Source: DATBGO01 sp963695645 (GTDB taxonomy: Bacteria; Actinomycetota; Actinomycetes; Streptosporangiales; Streptosporangiaceae). From it: 64,000 nt of DNA. Position numbers and translations under genes: made by a program. Each line of letters begins with the position of its first letter. The first letter of the stretch is position 1. The notes below the pieces were generated by a model. It was not told where the DNA came from. It searched no databases and saw only the letters and a list, made by a program, of their open reading frames with translations. Location: positions 124,001-188,000 of the forward strand of contig CAVOHC010000006.1 of assembly GCA_963695645.1 (NCBI GenBank). The letters are read 5' to 3'. Positions 1 to 7,614 of this stretch are shown here, in pieces.

Positions 1-296
1 GCCCGGGCGCGGCCCCGAAGGGCGCGGCCCCGAAGGGCGCGGCGAAGCGATCCGCACCAGCGCGGGCCACCAAGAGCCAGGCGCCCAGGAGGCAGGCCGG
101 TCCTGTCAAGACCCAAGCGCGGCAGCCCGCGCACCGGACCCCGGCGCCGCAGGCTGGACCGGACGGGGCCGGATCTGACGGGACCGGACCGGACGGGACC
201 GGACCGATCCGGCCCGCGAAGCCCAAGTCAAGCGCAGCCACAGCCAACGGCGGCCGGGCGGGGAGAGCGCGCCCGAGCGCGGCCCGCACCAGATAG
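1..296 (+). CDS. C-terminal tail of an unknown basic protein (5' truncated)
   Basis: The frame whose codons begin at base 3 is open from the window edge to TAG at 294-296. It encodes about 97 residues rich in Ala, Pro, Lys, Arg and Gly, with near-repeats such as AAPKG and a Gly/Asp-Gly-Thr stretch built on CCGGAC repeats at about 160-215. This is a basic, disordered tail with no catalytic motif. Such tails occur on HU-like DNA-binding proteins, RNA helicases and some regulators of actinomycetes, but the folded part lies outside the window, so no function is assigned. The DUF2516 gene starts 9 bases downstream, which suggests co-transcription. Confidence 0.55.
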   Translation, partial: PGAAPKGAAPKGAAKRSAPARATKSQAPRRQAGPVKTQARQPAHRTPAPQAGPDGAGSDGTGPDGTGPIRPAKPKSSAATANGGRAGRARPSAARTR

Positions 297-305
297 CCTG
301 AAGCC

Positions 306-644
306 GTGTTCTCGAACTTCGGCGCGTACACCGCGCTCGGCTGGTTCTTCGAGGTGCTCCTCCTCGCGGCCTTCGTCGTCGAGGCCTGGGCTCTGCTGGA
401 CGCTATCCGGCGTCCGTCCGGCGCCTTCGTGGCCGTCAGTAAGCAGACCAAGCCCCTCTGGCTGATCATCCTGGGCGTTTCCACGGCCGTAGGCTTCGGC
501 TTCGCCGCGTATCACCTCGGCGCGCTATCCATCCTGCCCATCGCCGCTTTCGTGGCCGCCGCCATCTACCTGACTGATGTCCGGCCCAAGGTCAGGGAGT
601 TCCGCGGCGGGTCATCGCACCAGGGTCCGTACGGGCCCTGGTGA
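306..644 (+). CDS. DUF2516 family membrane protein
   Basis: A 112-residue protein with a GTG start. There are three hydrophobic segments at roughly residues 10-30, 47-67 and 70-90, with the charged motif LLDAIRRPSGAF after the first. Length, topology and the WALLDAIRRP-type motif fit the actinobacterial DUF2516 family, whose function is unknown. A short polar tail follows the last helix. It is an inner-membrane protein by prediction. It sits tightly behind the basic-tail gene and 56 bases ahead of the tRNA-editing gene, so the three may form one unit. Confidence 0.8.
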   Translation: MFSNFGAYTALGWFFEVLLLAAFVVEAWALLDAIRRPSGAFVAVSKQTKPLWLIILGVSTAVGFGFAAYHLGALSILPIAAFVAAAIYLTDVRPKVREFRGGSSHQGPYGPW

Positions 645-700
645 GGCCTGGCGCCGGCTGGCGTTGCCTGCATTAGGCTGCTGGCCGTGGGTGAGGCCCG

Positions 701-1432
701 ATGAGCGAGACGAGCTGGCGGACGCACCGTCTTGAGCTGGACGACCAGACCTTGCGCGAATGGGACGCGACGGTGCTGGATTCCGGCGGGGACGGCATCG
801 TGCTTGATACCTCCGCGTTTTATCCCGGCGGCGGCGGGCAGCCACCCGACCAGGGCGTGCTGCTCTGGGGCGGCGTGCAGACCCGCATCGTCGGCGCCCG
901 CAAGGCCGACGATCTCCGCCTCATCCCGGCCGAGGATGACCCGGTGCCTCCCGCCGGAACTACCGTGCGCGGCGCCGTCGCGGACGAGCGGCGCACGGCA
1001 CTTATGCGTACCCACTCCGGCCTGCACGTACTGTGCGGAGTGGTGTTCCGCGACTACGGTGCGCTGGTGACCGGCGGCAACATGGAGCCGTTCACCGCTC
1101 GGATGGACTTCGATCTGCCCCAGCTGCCGGAGGGCTTCAGGGACGCGGTCGAAGCCGCGTGTAACGCCGAGATCAGCGCCGGGCGCCGGATCGACGTACG
1201 GGTGCTGCCGCGGCAGGAGGCGTTCGATCTCCCTGACATCATCCGCACCGCCACCAACCTGGTTCCGCTCGACGTGAAAGACGTGCGGATCATCGACATA
1301 GTGGGCCTCGACCAGCAGGCGGACGGCGGCACGCACGTCGCCACGACGAGCCAGATCGGCGAGATCCAGGTCGTCAAGATCGAGAATAAGGGGAAAGGCT
1401 TCCGCCGCCTGCGGATCCGTATCGCCGACTAG
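701..1432 (+). CDS. Alanyl-tRNA editing protein (AlaX-type, free-standing)
   Basis: A 243-residue protein matching the second additional domain shared by threonyl- and alanyl-tRNA synthetases. Free AlaX proteins hydrolyse Ser- or Gly-mischarged tRNA-Ala in the cytosol using a zinc ion. Visible motifs are the N-terminal FYPGGGGQPPDQG loop, the HSGLHVL segment carrying the HxxxH zinc pair, and the C-terminal GGTHV segment. The usual CGGTH zinc Cys reads Asp here (ADGGTH); I believe this is common in actinobacterial members but cannot check it. No catalytic aminoacylation or tRNA-binding core is present. ATG start; the gene is convergent with the M56 gene, separated by 131 bases. Confidence 0.85.
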   Translation: MSETSWRTHRLELDDQTLREWDATVLDSGGDGIVLDTSAFYPGGGGQPPDQGVLLWGGVQTRIVGARKADDLRLIPAEDDPVPPAGTTVRGAVADERRTALMRTHSGLHVLCGVVFRDYGALVTGGNMEPFTARMDFDLPQLPEGFRDAVEAACNAEISAGRRIDVRVLPRQEAFDLPDIIRTATNLVPLDVKDVRIIDIVGLDQQADGGTHVATTSQIGEIQVVKIENKGKGFRRLRIRIAD

Positions 1433-1563
1433 CAGCTGTTCGGCACCGTTGGTCCCGCCGGGCGGCGCCGGCTGCTTCGGCGGCATGGCGGGGCGACCGC
1501 GTTCGGCACCGTTTCCCCGCTGTCCGGCGCGGCTGCTGCAGCCTCTGGCCTTGCGATTCTCCC

Positions 1564-2514
1564 TCAGGATGGAAGCAGCAGGAACGCGGTGGGGACGGTG
1601 ACCACCAGCGCCGCCCCAGCGCAGACCACGGCGATGGCCGGCCAGCGCAGCCTCGGCGCCGGGCGGAGCAGCCGGGAGACCCGCGCAGCGACCTGGCCGT
1701 CAGCCCCGCGGTCCGAGATGGCGAGGCTGCCAAGCGGGGCACGGCCGCCGCCCGCCGCTCCAACCCTGATCAGGGCGGTAGCGAGTTCCCTGGCGCCCAC
1801 CGGCCGGTGCCGGAGCGCACGGTCGTCGGCGAGCATCTCGACGAGCATGGCCACCGCGGTATGGGCCTCCTGGGCCGCCGCCGACCACCTGAAGGCCCGC
1901 AGCAGAGCGGTAAACGGCAGCAGCACAAGGTCGTGCCGGGCCCGCAGGTGCGCCCGCTCGTGGGCCAGCACAGCCGCGAGCTCAGCCTGATCCAGCAGGT
2001 CCAGCGCCCCCGCGCTGATCACGATCGCCGACCGCAGGCCGGGTACGCAGTATGCGGCAGCCGCCGGGTGATCGACGACAAGCGCGCCGGGAACCTTGGG
2101 GTCGCCATGGGCGAGCAGCGTGAGCAGCGCGCGCTGTCGCCTGCGCGCCCGCAGCACCGCGGCGGAGGCGGCGAGGAGCGTGCCGCTCAGCAGCAGGAGC
2201 AGCACGACGCCGGTCGCCAGTGACAGCAGGCGGATCCCCGCCGGCAGGCCGCGCGCACCCGCGGCAGCCAGACCGCGGCCCGCGATGAGCCGGTCGGCCA
2301 GCGCATAAGCCCCCCTGACCACACCGGGCCGCTGATCCGCGCCAAGGCCGGCCAGCGCCCCGACAGCGGCGAGTCCCCAGCCGAGCCCGATTGCCTGCCA
2401 GAGCAAGATCGCGACCGCGGGCGACCTGCGCGGCCAGCGAGCGGCGGCGAGGGCCGACGCGGCAGGCAAGCAGGCCACCGCGACGGCGGCAAGGACCAGA
2501 ACTGCGGCGGGCAC
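1564..2514 (-). CDS. M56 family (BlaR1/MecR1-like) membrane metallopeptidase
   Basis: A 316-residue integral membrane protein with hydrophobic segments near residues 3-25, 32-58, 95-120 and close to the C-terminus. The zinc protease motif HERAH lies at 185-189, with a downstream acidic and His region typical of M56. Unlike BlaR1 there is no extracellular penicillin-binding sensor domain, so the activating signal is unknown. It lies 6 bases after the BlaI-family gene in the same direction. By analogy the protease relieves repression by cleaving the partner repressor, but no target gene apart from the pair itself is visible nearby. Confidence 0.85.
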   Translation of the reverse strand: MPAAVLVLAAVAVACLPAASALAAARWPRRSPAVAILLWQAIGLGWGLAAVGALAGLGADQRPGVVRGAYALADRLIAGRGLAAAGARGLPAGIRLLSLATGVVLLLLLSGTLLAASAAVLRARRRQRALLTLLAHGDPKVPGALVVDHPAAAAYCVPGLRSAIVISAGALDLLDQAELAAVLAHERAHLRARHDLVLLPFTALLRAFRWSAAAQEAHTAVAMLVEMLADDRALRHRPVGARELATALIRVGAAGGGRAPLGSLAISDRGADGQVAARVSRLLRPAPRLRWPAIAVVCAGAALVVTVPTAFLLLPS

Positions 2515-2520
2515 CCGCGG

Positions 2521-2886
2521 TCACTCCCCGGTACCGCTGCCCAGGGCCCCGAGCGCCCGGCGCAATGCCGCGGCCTCGGTATCGGAGACGCTGCGGGCGA
2601 ACCTGGCCAGTGCCTCCTGCCGGTCGCCGGTCTGTTCCAGCGCGTTCAGCATCAGCTCGGTCACGTAAGCCTCCCGGCTCTCGGCCGCGCGGTAACGCCA
2701 GGCGCGGCCATCTCGCTCGCGGCGCGCGAAGCCCTTCTTGGCGAGCCGGTCGAGCACCGTCATCACTGTCGTATGCGCCAGGTCGCGTTCGGTCAGCCCG
2801 GCGCTGACCTCGCGGACTGTCAGCGGGTCCCGGCTCTCCCAGAGAATGTCCATGATCGCGCGTTCAAGCTCGCCAAGGCGGTTCAC
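2521..2886 (-). CDS. BlaI/MecI/CopY family transcriptional repressor
   Basis: A 121-residue protein with GTG start. It opens with LGELERAIMDILW and contains the winged-helix core TVREVSAGL through HTTVMTVLDRLAKKG, the signature of BlaI/MecI repressors that bind DNA as dimers. The C-terminal half is the helical dimerisation region that is cleaved in BlaI-type systems. It is the first gene of a two-gene unit with the M56 protease. Repressors of this family usually bind their own promoter, so the operator should lie at about 2887-2931, the spacer shared with the macro-domain relic; I could not define a clear palindrome there. Confidence 0.88.
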   Translation of the reverse strand: MNRLGELERAIMDILWESRDPLTVREVSAGLTERDLAHTTVMTVLDRLAKKGFARRERDGRAWRYRAAESREAYVTELMLNALEQTGDRQEALARFARSVSDTEAAALRRALGALGSGTGE

Positions 2887-2931
2887 GGCGTCAGGTTACC
2901 TTCGCGCGTGGTTGCTGAGTAGCCTGCCCAG

Positions 2932-3102
2932 GTGAGGATCACTCTACCGACCGGCGATGCTACCGAGCAGCACGTCGACGCCGTGGTCAGCGAGGCGAGC
3001 TCGGCACTGCTGCCCGGCGGCAGGCTGGGCGCCGCCATCCACCGGCGCGGCGGCCCGGCCAACGCGTCCGCCCGCCCGCTGCGGTCAGTCCCCGGACAGT
3101 AG
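2932..3102 (+). pseudogene. Truncated macro-domain (ADP-ribose-binding) relic
   Basis: A GTG-initiated frame of 56 codons reads RITLPTGDATEQHVDAVV, then SEASSALLPGG, then AAIHRRGGP. This aligns with the start of macro-domain O-acetyl-ADP-ribose deacetylases (GDIT..VDAIVNAANS..LGGGGVDGAIHRAAGP). The conserved Asn residues of VNAAN read Ser-Glu-Ala-Ser here, the glycine loop is degraded, and the frame stops after about 45 aligned residues instead of about 170. No continuation is visible in other frames before the GH15-like gene starts 9 bases later. I read it as a decayed gene; a short expressed protein is less likely. Confidence 0.7.
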
Positions 3103-3111
3103 CGCACCCAG

Positions 3112-4566
3112 ATGCATACGACCCGCGGGCGCCTGGTCGCCATCGCGGCCGGACTGGCGCTGGCCTGCGGCGTGCTCGTCGTCGCCGCCAGTGGCCCGCC
3201 GGCCCAGCCGTCGCTGGCGCTTGAAGGGATCGTCCAGGACCCATGTGCACCGCAGGCGGTCCTCGCGGTGCCTGACGGCATCCAGGGCTGGTACCTGCCG
3301 GGCAGCAGCGTGCTACGGACCCGCGGCGGTGTCTACGCTGCCCCGGGGCAGGGGACTCCGATGACCCCTGCGCAGGCGTCATGTGTCCGGGCGGCCGTTC
3401 GCGCGAGCCGGCAGTGGCTGGCCGCGGGCACCATCCCTGGCGTTACCGGTCAGCAGCGGTCGATGGCCACCCGGGCCCTCCTCGACCTGCGGCTGCTGAC
3501 CCGCCCCGACGGGGCCGTCGTGGCGGCCTGGCACTCAGCCTGGCGCTATGCGTGGCCGCGCGACTCCAGCTGGGTGGCTGTCGCGCTGGCCGACACGGGT
3601 CACCAGGCGGATTCGTTCCGCGTTCTGCGTTTCCTGCAGCGCATGCAGCTTGCCAATGGCACCTGGGCGGCCAGGTACTGGCCGGATGGCGCGGGTCCGG
3701 TGCAGGATGGCCGCCCAGCCGAACTGGACGCTACCGGATGGGTCCCGTGGGCCGTCTGGTGCTGGGCCGCGGCGCTTCGCCCCGGCGACCGCGCGCGGCG
3801 CCGTCAGCTGGCGCTGTTGTGGCCGATGGTCGAGGCGGCCGCGGGCGCCGCTGACCGGGCCCTGACGGCAGACGGCCTGCCTGCCGCTTCGATGGACTAC
3901 TGGGAGGACTCTACGACGGTCACGCTCGGTACTGCGGCGCCGCTGCTGGCCGGCCTGCGGGCTGCCGCGGACTTGGCTGCCACGGTCGGCGCCGTGGCTG
4001 CGGAGCAGCGCTGGTCTGCCGCCGCGGTGCGGCTGGCCGGCGCCATAGCGATCAAGTTCGGGCGCTCCGGATATCACCGGCTGCCGCAAGACAGGTCGGG
4101 GGCGGACGCGGCCATCGCGTTCCTCGGCCCGCCGTTCGCCGCGGCAAGCCCAGGCCTCGAACCTGCGGCTCGCACCGCGCAAGCCGCGCTGACCATGCCG
4201 GGCGGGGGGCTGCGGCCCGGCACCTCCTGGCCTGGCAACCCGGCCTCGGCCTGGACAGCCGAAACGGCGTTCTTCGCGCTGCTGTGGGCGTCAGCCGGAG
4301 ATCATCAGCGGAGTGCCGCGATCCTGTCCTGGCTGGCCGCGCACCGGACCCGGCTGGGAGCGCTGTCTGAGCAGGTCGTCCACGGGAAGGCTGTCGCGGT
4401 CGCGCCACTTGCCTGGACCGACGCTGTCGTCCTGCTTGCCCTGCTCGCCCAGCGCCATCGGCTGGCGGTGCTGCCGGTGCCGCAGGTGCATGCGTCGGCC
4501 GGTGCCGCCCAGATGCGACACTGGGCCTGTGTCTGCAGAGTCTCCGCGCTTCCGGCCGATTCTTGA
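3112..4566 (+). CDS. Secreted GH15-like (glucoamylase-type) glycoside hydrolase
   Basis: A 484-residue protein with an N-terminal signal peptide (basic start, hydrophobic 9-27, Ala-rich cleavage region). The motif RYAWPRDSSWVA near residue 142 matches the RY.WPRD signature of family 15 (alpha/alpha)6-barrel enzymes. MDYWED around 262 resembles the segment carrying the catalytic acid, and SEQVVHG plus PLAWTDA near the C-terminus resemble the second catalytic Glu region. It probably hydrolyses an alpha-glucoside or related glycan outside the cytoplasm, or at the membrane if the signal anchor is uncleaved. The substrate cannot be inferred. Its last 38 bases overlap the hisC start in another frame. 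Confidence 0.75.
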   Translation: MHTTRGRLVAIAAGLALACGVLVVAASGPPAQPSLALEGIVQDPCAPQAVLAVPDGIQGWYLPGSSVLRTRGGVYAAPGQGTPMTPAQASCVRAAVRASRQWLAAGTIPGVTGQQRSMATRALLDLRLLTRPDGAVVAAWHSAWRYAWPRDSSWVAVALADTGHQADSFRVLRFLQRMQLANGTWAARYWPDGAGPVQDGRPAELDATGWVPWAVWCWAAALRPGDRARRRQLALLWPMVEAAAGAADRALTADGLPAASMDYWEDSTTVTLGTAAPLLAGLRAAADLAATVGAVAAEQRWSAAAVRLAGAIAIKFGRSGYHRLPQDRSGADAAIAFLGPPFAAASPGLEPAARTAQAALTMPGGGLRPGTSWPGNPASAWTAETAFFALLWASAGDHQRSAAILSWLAAHRTRLGALSEQVVHGKAVAVAPLAWTDAVVLLALLAQRHRLAVLPVPQVHASAGAAQMRHWACVCRVSALPADS

Positions 4567-5602
4567 CCGATTCGCTCCCTACAAGCCGGGCAAGGCGCCG
4601 GCGCCGGGCGCCAGGTCTTTCAAGCTCTCCTCCAACGAGTCTCCGTTCGGCCCGCTCCCGTCGGTCCTGAAGGTCATCGCCGAAGCCGCCGGGGACGTCA
4701 ACAGGTACCCCGACAACGGGGCAGCGGAGCTCACCGCGGCCATCGCGGCGCATTTCGGGGTGCCGGCGCCGCACGTCGCGGTCGGCTGCGGCTCGGTAGG
4801 GGTTGCCCAGCAGCTTCTCGAGGCCGTCGGCGAGCCGGGTGCCGAAGTGCTCTACGCGTGGCGATCGTTCGAGGCCTATCCGTACCTGTCCGACCTTGCC
4901 GGAGTCACCTCGGTGCGGGTGCCGCTGCGCGACGAGACGCACGACCTGGCGGCGATGGCGGACGCGGTCACCAGCCGGACCAGGCTGATCTTCGTGTGCA
5001 ACCCGAATAACCCCACCGGGACGGTGGTGCACCGCGGCGAGCTGGCGGACTTCCTCGACCGGGTGCCCGCTAACTGCCTGGTCGTCCTGGACGAGGCGTA
5101 TTCGGAGTACGTCCGTGACGGCGACGTGCCGAACGGGCTGATCCTGTACCGGGACCGGCCCAACGTGGCGGTGCTGCGGACCTTCTCCAAGGCCTACGGG
5201 CTGGCGGGGCTGCGGGTCGGCTTCCTGGTCGGGCACGAGCCGGTGGCCGCCGCGGTCCGCAAGACGATGCTGACCTTTACCGTGAACTCGCTGGCCCAGG
5301 CGGCCGCGGTCGCGTCGCTAGCCGCCGAGCCGGAGCTGCTCGGGCGGGTCGAGGCCGTCGTCGCCGAGCGGCACCGGGTCGCCGCCGAGCTGGCCGGCCA
5401 GGGCTGGACGGTCCCGCCCACCCAGGCCAACTTCGTCTGGCTGCGGCTGGGGGACGATACTGCCGACTTCGCCGACACCTGTGATCGCGCCGGGATCAGC
5501 GTCCGCCCGTTCGCCGGCGAAGGCGCCCGGATCTCCATCGGTTCCCGGGCGGCCAACGACGCGCTCCTCGAAGTCACCGCGGGCTACCCGCGCCGTCATT
5601 GA
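4529..5602 (+). CDS. hisC: Histidinol-phosphate aminotransferase (HisC-type, class I/II)
   Basis: A 357-residue PLP-dependent aminotransferase converting imidazole-acetol phosphate and glutamate to histidinol phosphate; actinobacterial HisC2/Pat members also use aromatic keto acids. Motifs: YKPGK and KLSSNESPFGPLP at the N-terminus, VCNPNNPTGT, LDEAYSEY, and the PLP Schiff-base lysine in TFSKAYGLAGLRVG (Lys221). A longer open frame runs upstream inside the GH15-like gene, but family alignment (SAESPRFRPILD, then the PGK motif) supports the GTG at 4529. There are no other his genes nearby, so this is probably the stand-alone paralogue rather than the his-operon copy. Confidence 0.85.
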   Translation: MSAESPRFRPILDRFAPYKPGKAPAPGARSFKLSSNESPFGPLPSVLKVIAEAAGDVNRYPDNGAAELTAAIAAHFGVPAPHVAVGCGSVGVAQQLLEAVGEPGAEVLYAWRSFEAYPYLSDLAGVTSVRVPLRDETHDLAAMADAVTSRTRLIFVCNPNNPTGTVVHRGELADFLDRVPANCLVVLDEAYSEYVRDGDVPNGLILYRDRPNVAVLRTFSKAYGLAGLRVGFLVGHEPVAAAVRKTMLTFTVNSLAQAAAVASLAAEPELLGRVEAVVAERHRVAAELAGQGWTVPPTQANFVWLRLGDDTADFADTCDRAGISVRPFAGEGARISIGSRAANDALLEVTAGYPRRH

Positions 5603-5667
5603 CCAGGAACCGGACAGCGGTCCAGGTTCAGGTCATCCGGGGCTGGCCGCCCGGCCCGCACCCGCGC

Positions 5668-7014
5668 TCAGCGATCCTGGCGATGCTCGAGCTTCTCCAC
5701 CAGCAGCCGGTAGAACTGCCGTGGCCGGCCGGGCTGCGGGGACCTGCTCGGCGGCAGCGGCCAGGCGAGCCCCTCCTCGACGAGGCCGTGCAGCAGCCGC
5801 CTCGCCGTGCGCGGCGTCACGGCAAGCAGCCGGCCCGCGGTGTCGGCGTCCACGATCAGCGTGGCACTGGCCTCAGGCAGCTTCTCAGCCAGCCGGGAGA
5901 GCGTATCCAGGGCCCGCGTCCTGCCGGGAGTCCCGGTGGCCGGATGGCGCGGCGTGGGGATCAGCTGGTGGCCCTCCCGGCCCAGGACGAGCCCGCGGCC
6001 GGGAGGCCCTAGATGAGCCCGTCCCATCGCGGCGCGGGCATATGCCTCCGCCTCAAGGGCCGTCCGGCCCATTCCCACCCCCGACTCGATCGTGATCCCG
6101 AGCTCGCTGCGCGCGCGATCGGCGAATAGCGGCGCCCGGAATCCATCTGTCAGGCCGGCCAGCGAGCCGCGAGTAGCCGTAATCAGGAAGCCGTGATCGC
6201 TCACCGGGCTCACCGTCGCATGCAACCGCTGCGCCTCCTGGACGAGGAACCTCTGCACGGTCAGCCGCAGTTCCTCCTGCGACTGGCGCGGGGATGCGCG
6301 CCGCGCGGAGTCCCGTAGCGTCGGGATTTCCACGATGGCCATCGCGAGCTGCGCATCCTCGAGCCTGCGGTTACCACCAAGCAGGGCAGCGGTCTGCAGC
6401 GCCCCCTGGATCGCACTGCCGGTCGGCCGTACGGTGAAGACCGGGACATCAGCAGCGGATAGCCGGTTCGCCACAGACTGCAGGCACGTGAACGCGACGG
6501 AGGACTCGTGCTTGCGCCAGAGCCGCTCATGGAATGAGGCCAGTACCGCCGGGCTGGCGGGCTCCTCGCGGACGTGCAGGTGGCGTGCTGTGATACCGAG
6601 CTCGGCGAACGCACCTTCGACATCGGCACGGCTCAGCACGTCGATACTGGCCCGGCCCAGATCGCGGTCGCCATCCCGGCCAGCGCGGAACAATGCGGCA
6701 TAGAGCGCGCTTCCGGCCAGCGGCACGAAGGTGGCAGGGGCGTTCAGCACCCCGGCTTTGCGGGCGACCTCGTAGGGTACCTGGCTCGCGAAAAGGCACG
6801 CATCGATGGCCGGGCCCAGCCGCACGACCATGTCGGCGGCCTCATGCTCGTCCCGGTAGGCCGCCGCGACAAGCCGCCTGGCCGGCCCGGTCGCGCCGGC
6901 GGCGCCCTGGTACCCGGCCGCGGAGGTGCCGGCCAGCATGACTCGCTCCACGAGATCGTGGGGTCCGATGACGCCGATGGTGAGCTCGCCGGAGACCTGC
7001 CGTAAGGCACTCAT
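5668..7014 (-). CDS. Putative regulator: sensor region, cyclase-like domain, C-terminal winged helix
   Basis: A 448-residue cytosolic protein from the ATG at 7014 (the frame stays open upstream to 7281; ATGs at 7026 and 7044 are alternatives and no strong ribosome site decides). The N-terminal half (GELTIGVIGPHDLVERV, PATFVPLAGSALYAAL) looks like a ligand-binding fold. The segment near ELGITIESGVGMGRTALEAEAYARAA resembles GGDEF or GTP-cyclohydrolase-III-type nucleotidyl domains but lacks a GGDEF signature. The last 90 residues (VDADTAGRLLAVTPRTARRLLHGLVEEG) form a helix-turn-helix. It is convergent with hisC. DNA-binding regulation is inferred; targets and ligand are unknown. Confidence 0.55.
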   Translation of the reverse strand: MSALRQVSGELTIGVIGPHDLVERVMLAGTSAAGYQGAAGATGPARRLVAAAYRDEHEAADMVVRLGPAIDACLFASQVPYEVARKAGVLNAPATFVPLAGSALYAALFRAGRDGDRDLGRASIDVLSRADVEGAFAELGITARHLHVREEPASPAVLASFHERLWRKHESSVAFTCLQSVANRLSAADVPVFTVRPTGSAIQGALQTAALLGGNRRLEDAQLAMAIVEIPTLRDSARRASPRQSQEELRLTVQRFLVQEAQRLHATVSPVSDHGFLITATRGSLAGLTDGFRAPLFADRARSELGITIESGVGMGRTALEAEAYARAAMGRAHLGPPGRGLVLGREGHQLIPTPRHPATGTPGRTRALDTLSRLAEKLPEASATLIVDADTAGRLLAVTPRTARRLLHGLVEEGLAWPLPPSRSPQPGRPRQFYRLLVEKLEHRQDR

Positions 7015-7614
7015 GCGATGTCGCATCCCATCGCTGGTGCGCATCCCGCCCAGGCAGCGCGGCTGCCCGCGATCTGCTCCATACCTCGTCCCGCTCCCAG
7101 CCGCGCGCCCGTAATCTGCTCCATGCCCGTCCTGTCTCCGGCCGCTCGCCCGGCGATGTGTGCGACTGCCTGCTGTTACATTTCGTAGCTCACATAGACG
7201 ATCACCGGAAGAGGCAATTATCCGCGCTCCGGCCGTGTCGCTATGGAAATCATTATAAAAGTGAACGAAAAAGGCGGGCAAAGGCTGCCGGGTGACCGGG
7301 TCGCTGCCTGGTGGCGCGCCTTGTCACATTTGAGTCAGTGGCCGGCGCGGGGCGGCCAGCACATCGTCCATGTGCCTCGCCGGCCCGATGCCGGCCCGCT
7401 CCCGGCCCGATGCCGGCCCGCTCCCGGCACGATGCCGGCCCGCTCCCGGCCCGATGCCGGCCCGATGCCGGCCCGCTCCCGGCCGATCCCGGCCCGCCTT
7501 TGACCGTGCGCAGCACCGGTAAGCAGCTGTGGCCCGGCGTTTCACCAGGCCTGGCAAGGCCGGCCGCCACGGCCGCCCGGTCTTCGTCCTGCTGACGGCG
7601 AACCAGGGAGGGCG
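7015..7614. other. 600-base spacer with an AT-richer promoter-like part and a repeat array
   Basis: No convincing gene is seen here. Bases 7170-7265 are notably AT-richer than the surroundings and probably hold the promoter of the minus-strand regulator. The rest is GC-rich and includes the 11-bp array at 7380-7498. Short open frames across it consist of repeat-encoded Arg-Pro-Asp-Ala-Gly units and are not credible proteins. Confidence 0.6.
7380..7498. repeat. Tandem array of about eleven 11-bp units
   Basis: The unit is CCGGCCCG followed by ATG or CTC, giving two alternating versions (A = ...ATG, B = ...CTC). The order from 7380 is A B A B A(variant) B A A B, then a 10-bp unit with one deletion and a partial unit. 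The 11-bp period is close to one helical turn. The array lies in the spacer downstream of murA and upstream of the divergent-family regulator. Confidence 0.9.

Noticed and set aside
2883..3281. 132-codon minus-strand frame across the macro relic
   Set aside because: Composition typical of a shadow and it would run into the BlaI start region; the macro-domain similarity in the plus frame is clear.
7243..7595. Several overlapping frames across the 11-bp array
   Set aside because: They encode only the repeat in all frames; not credible genes.
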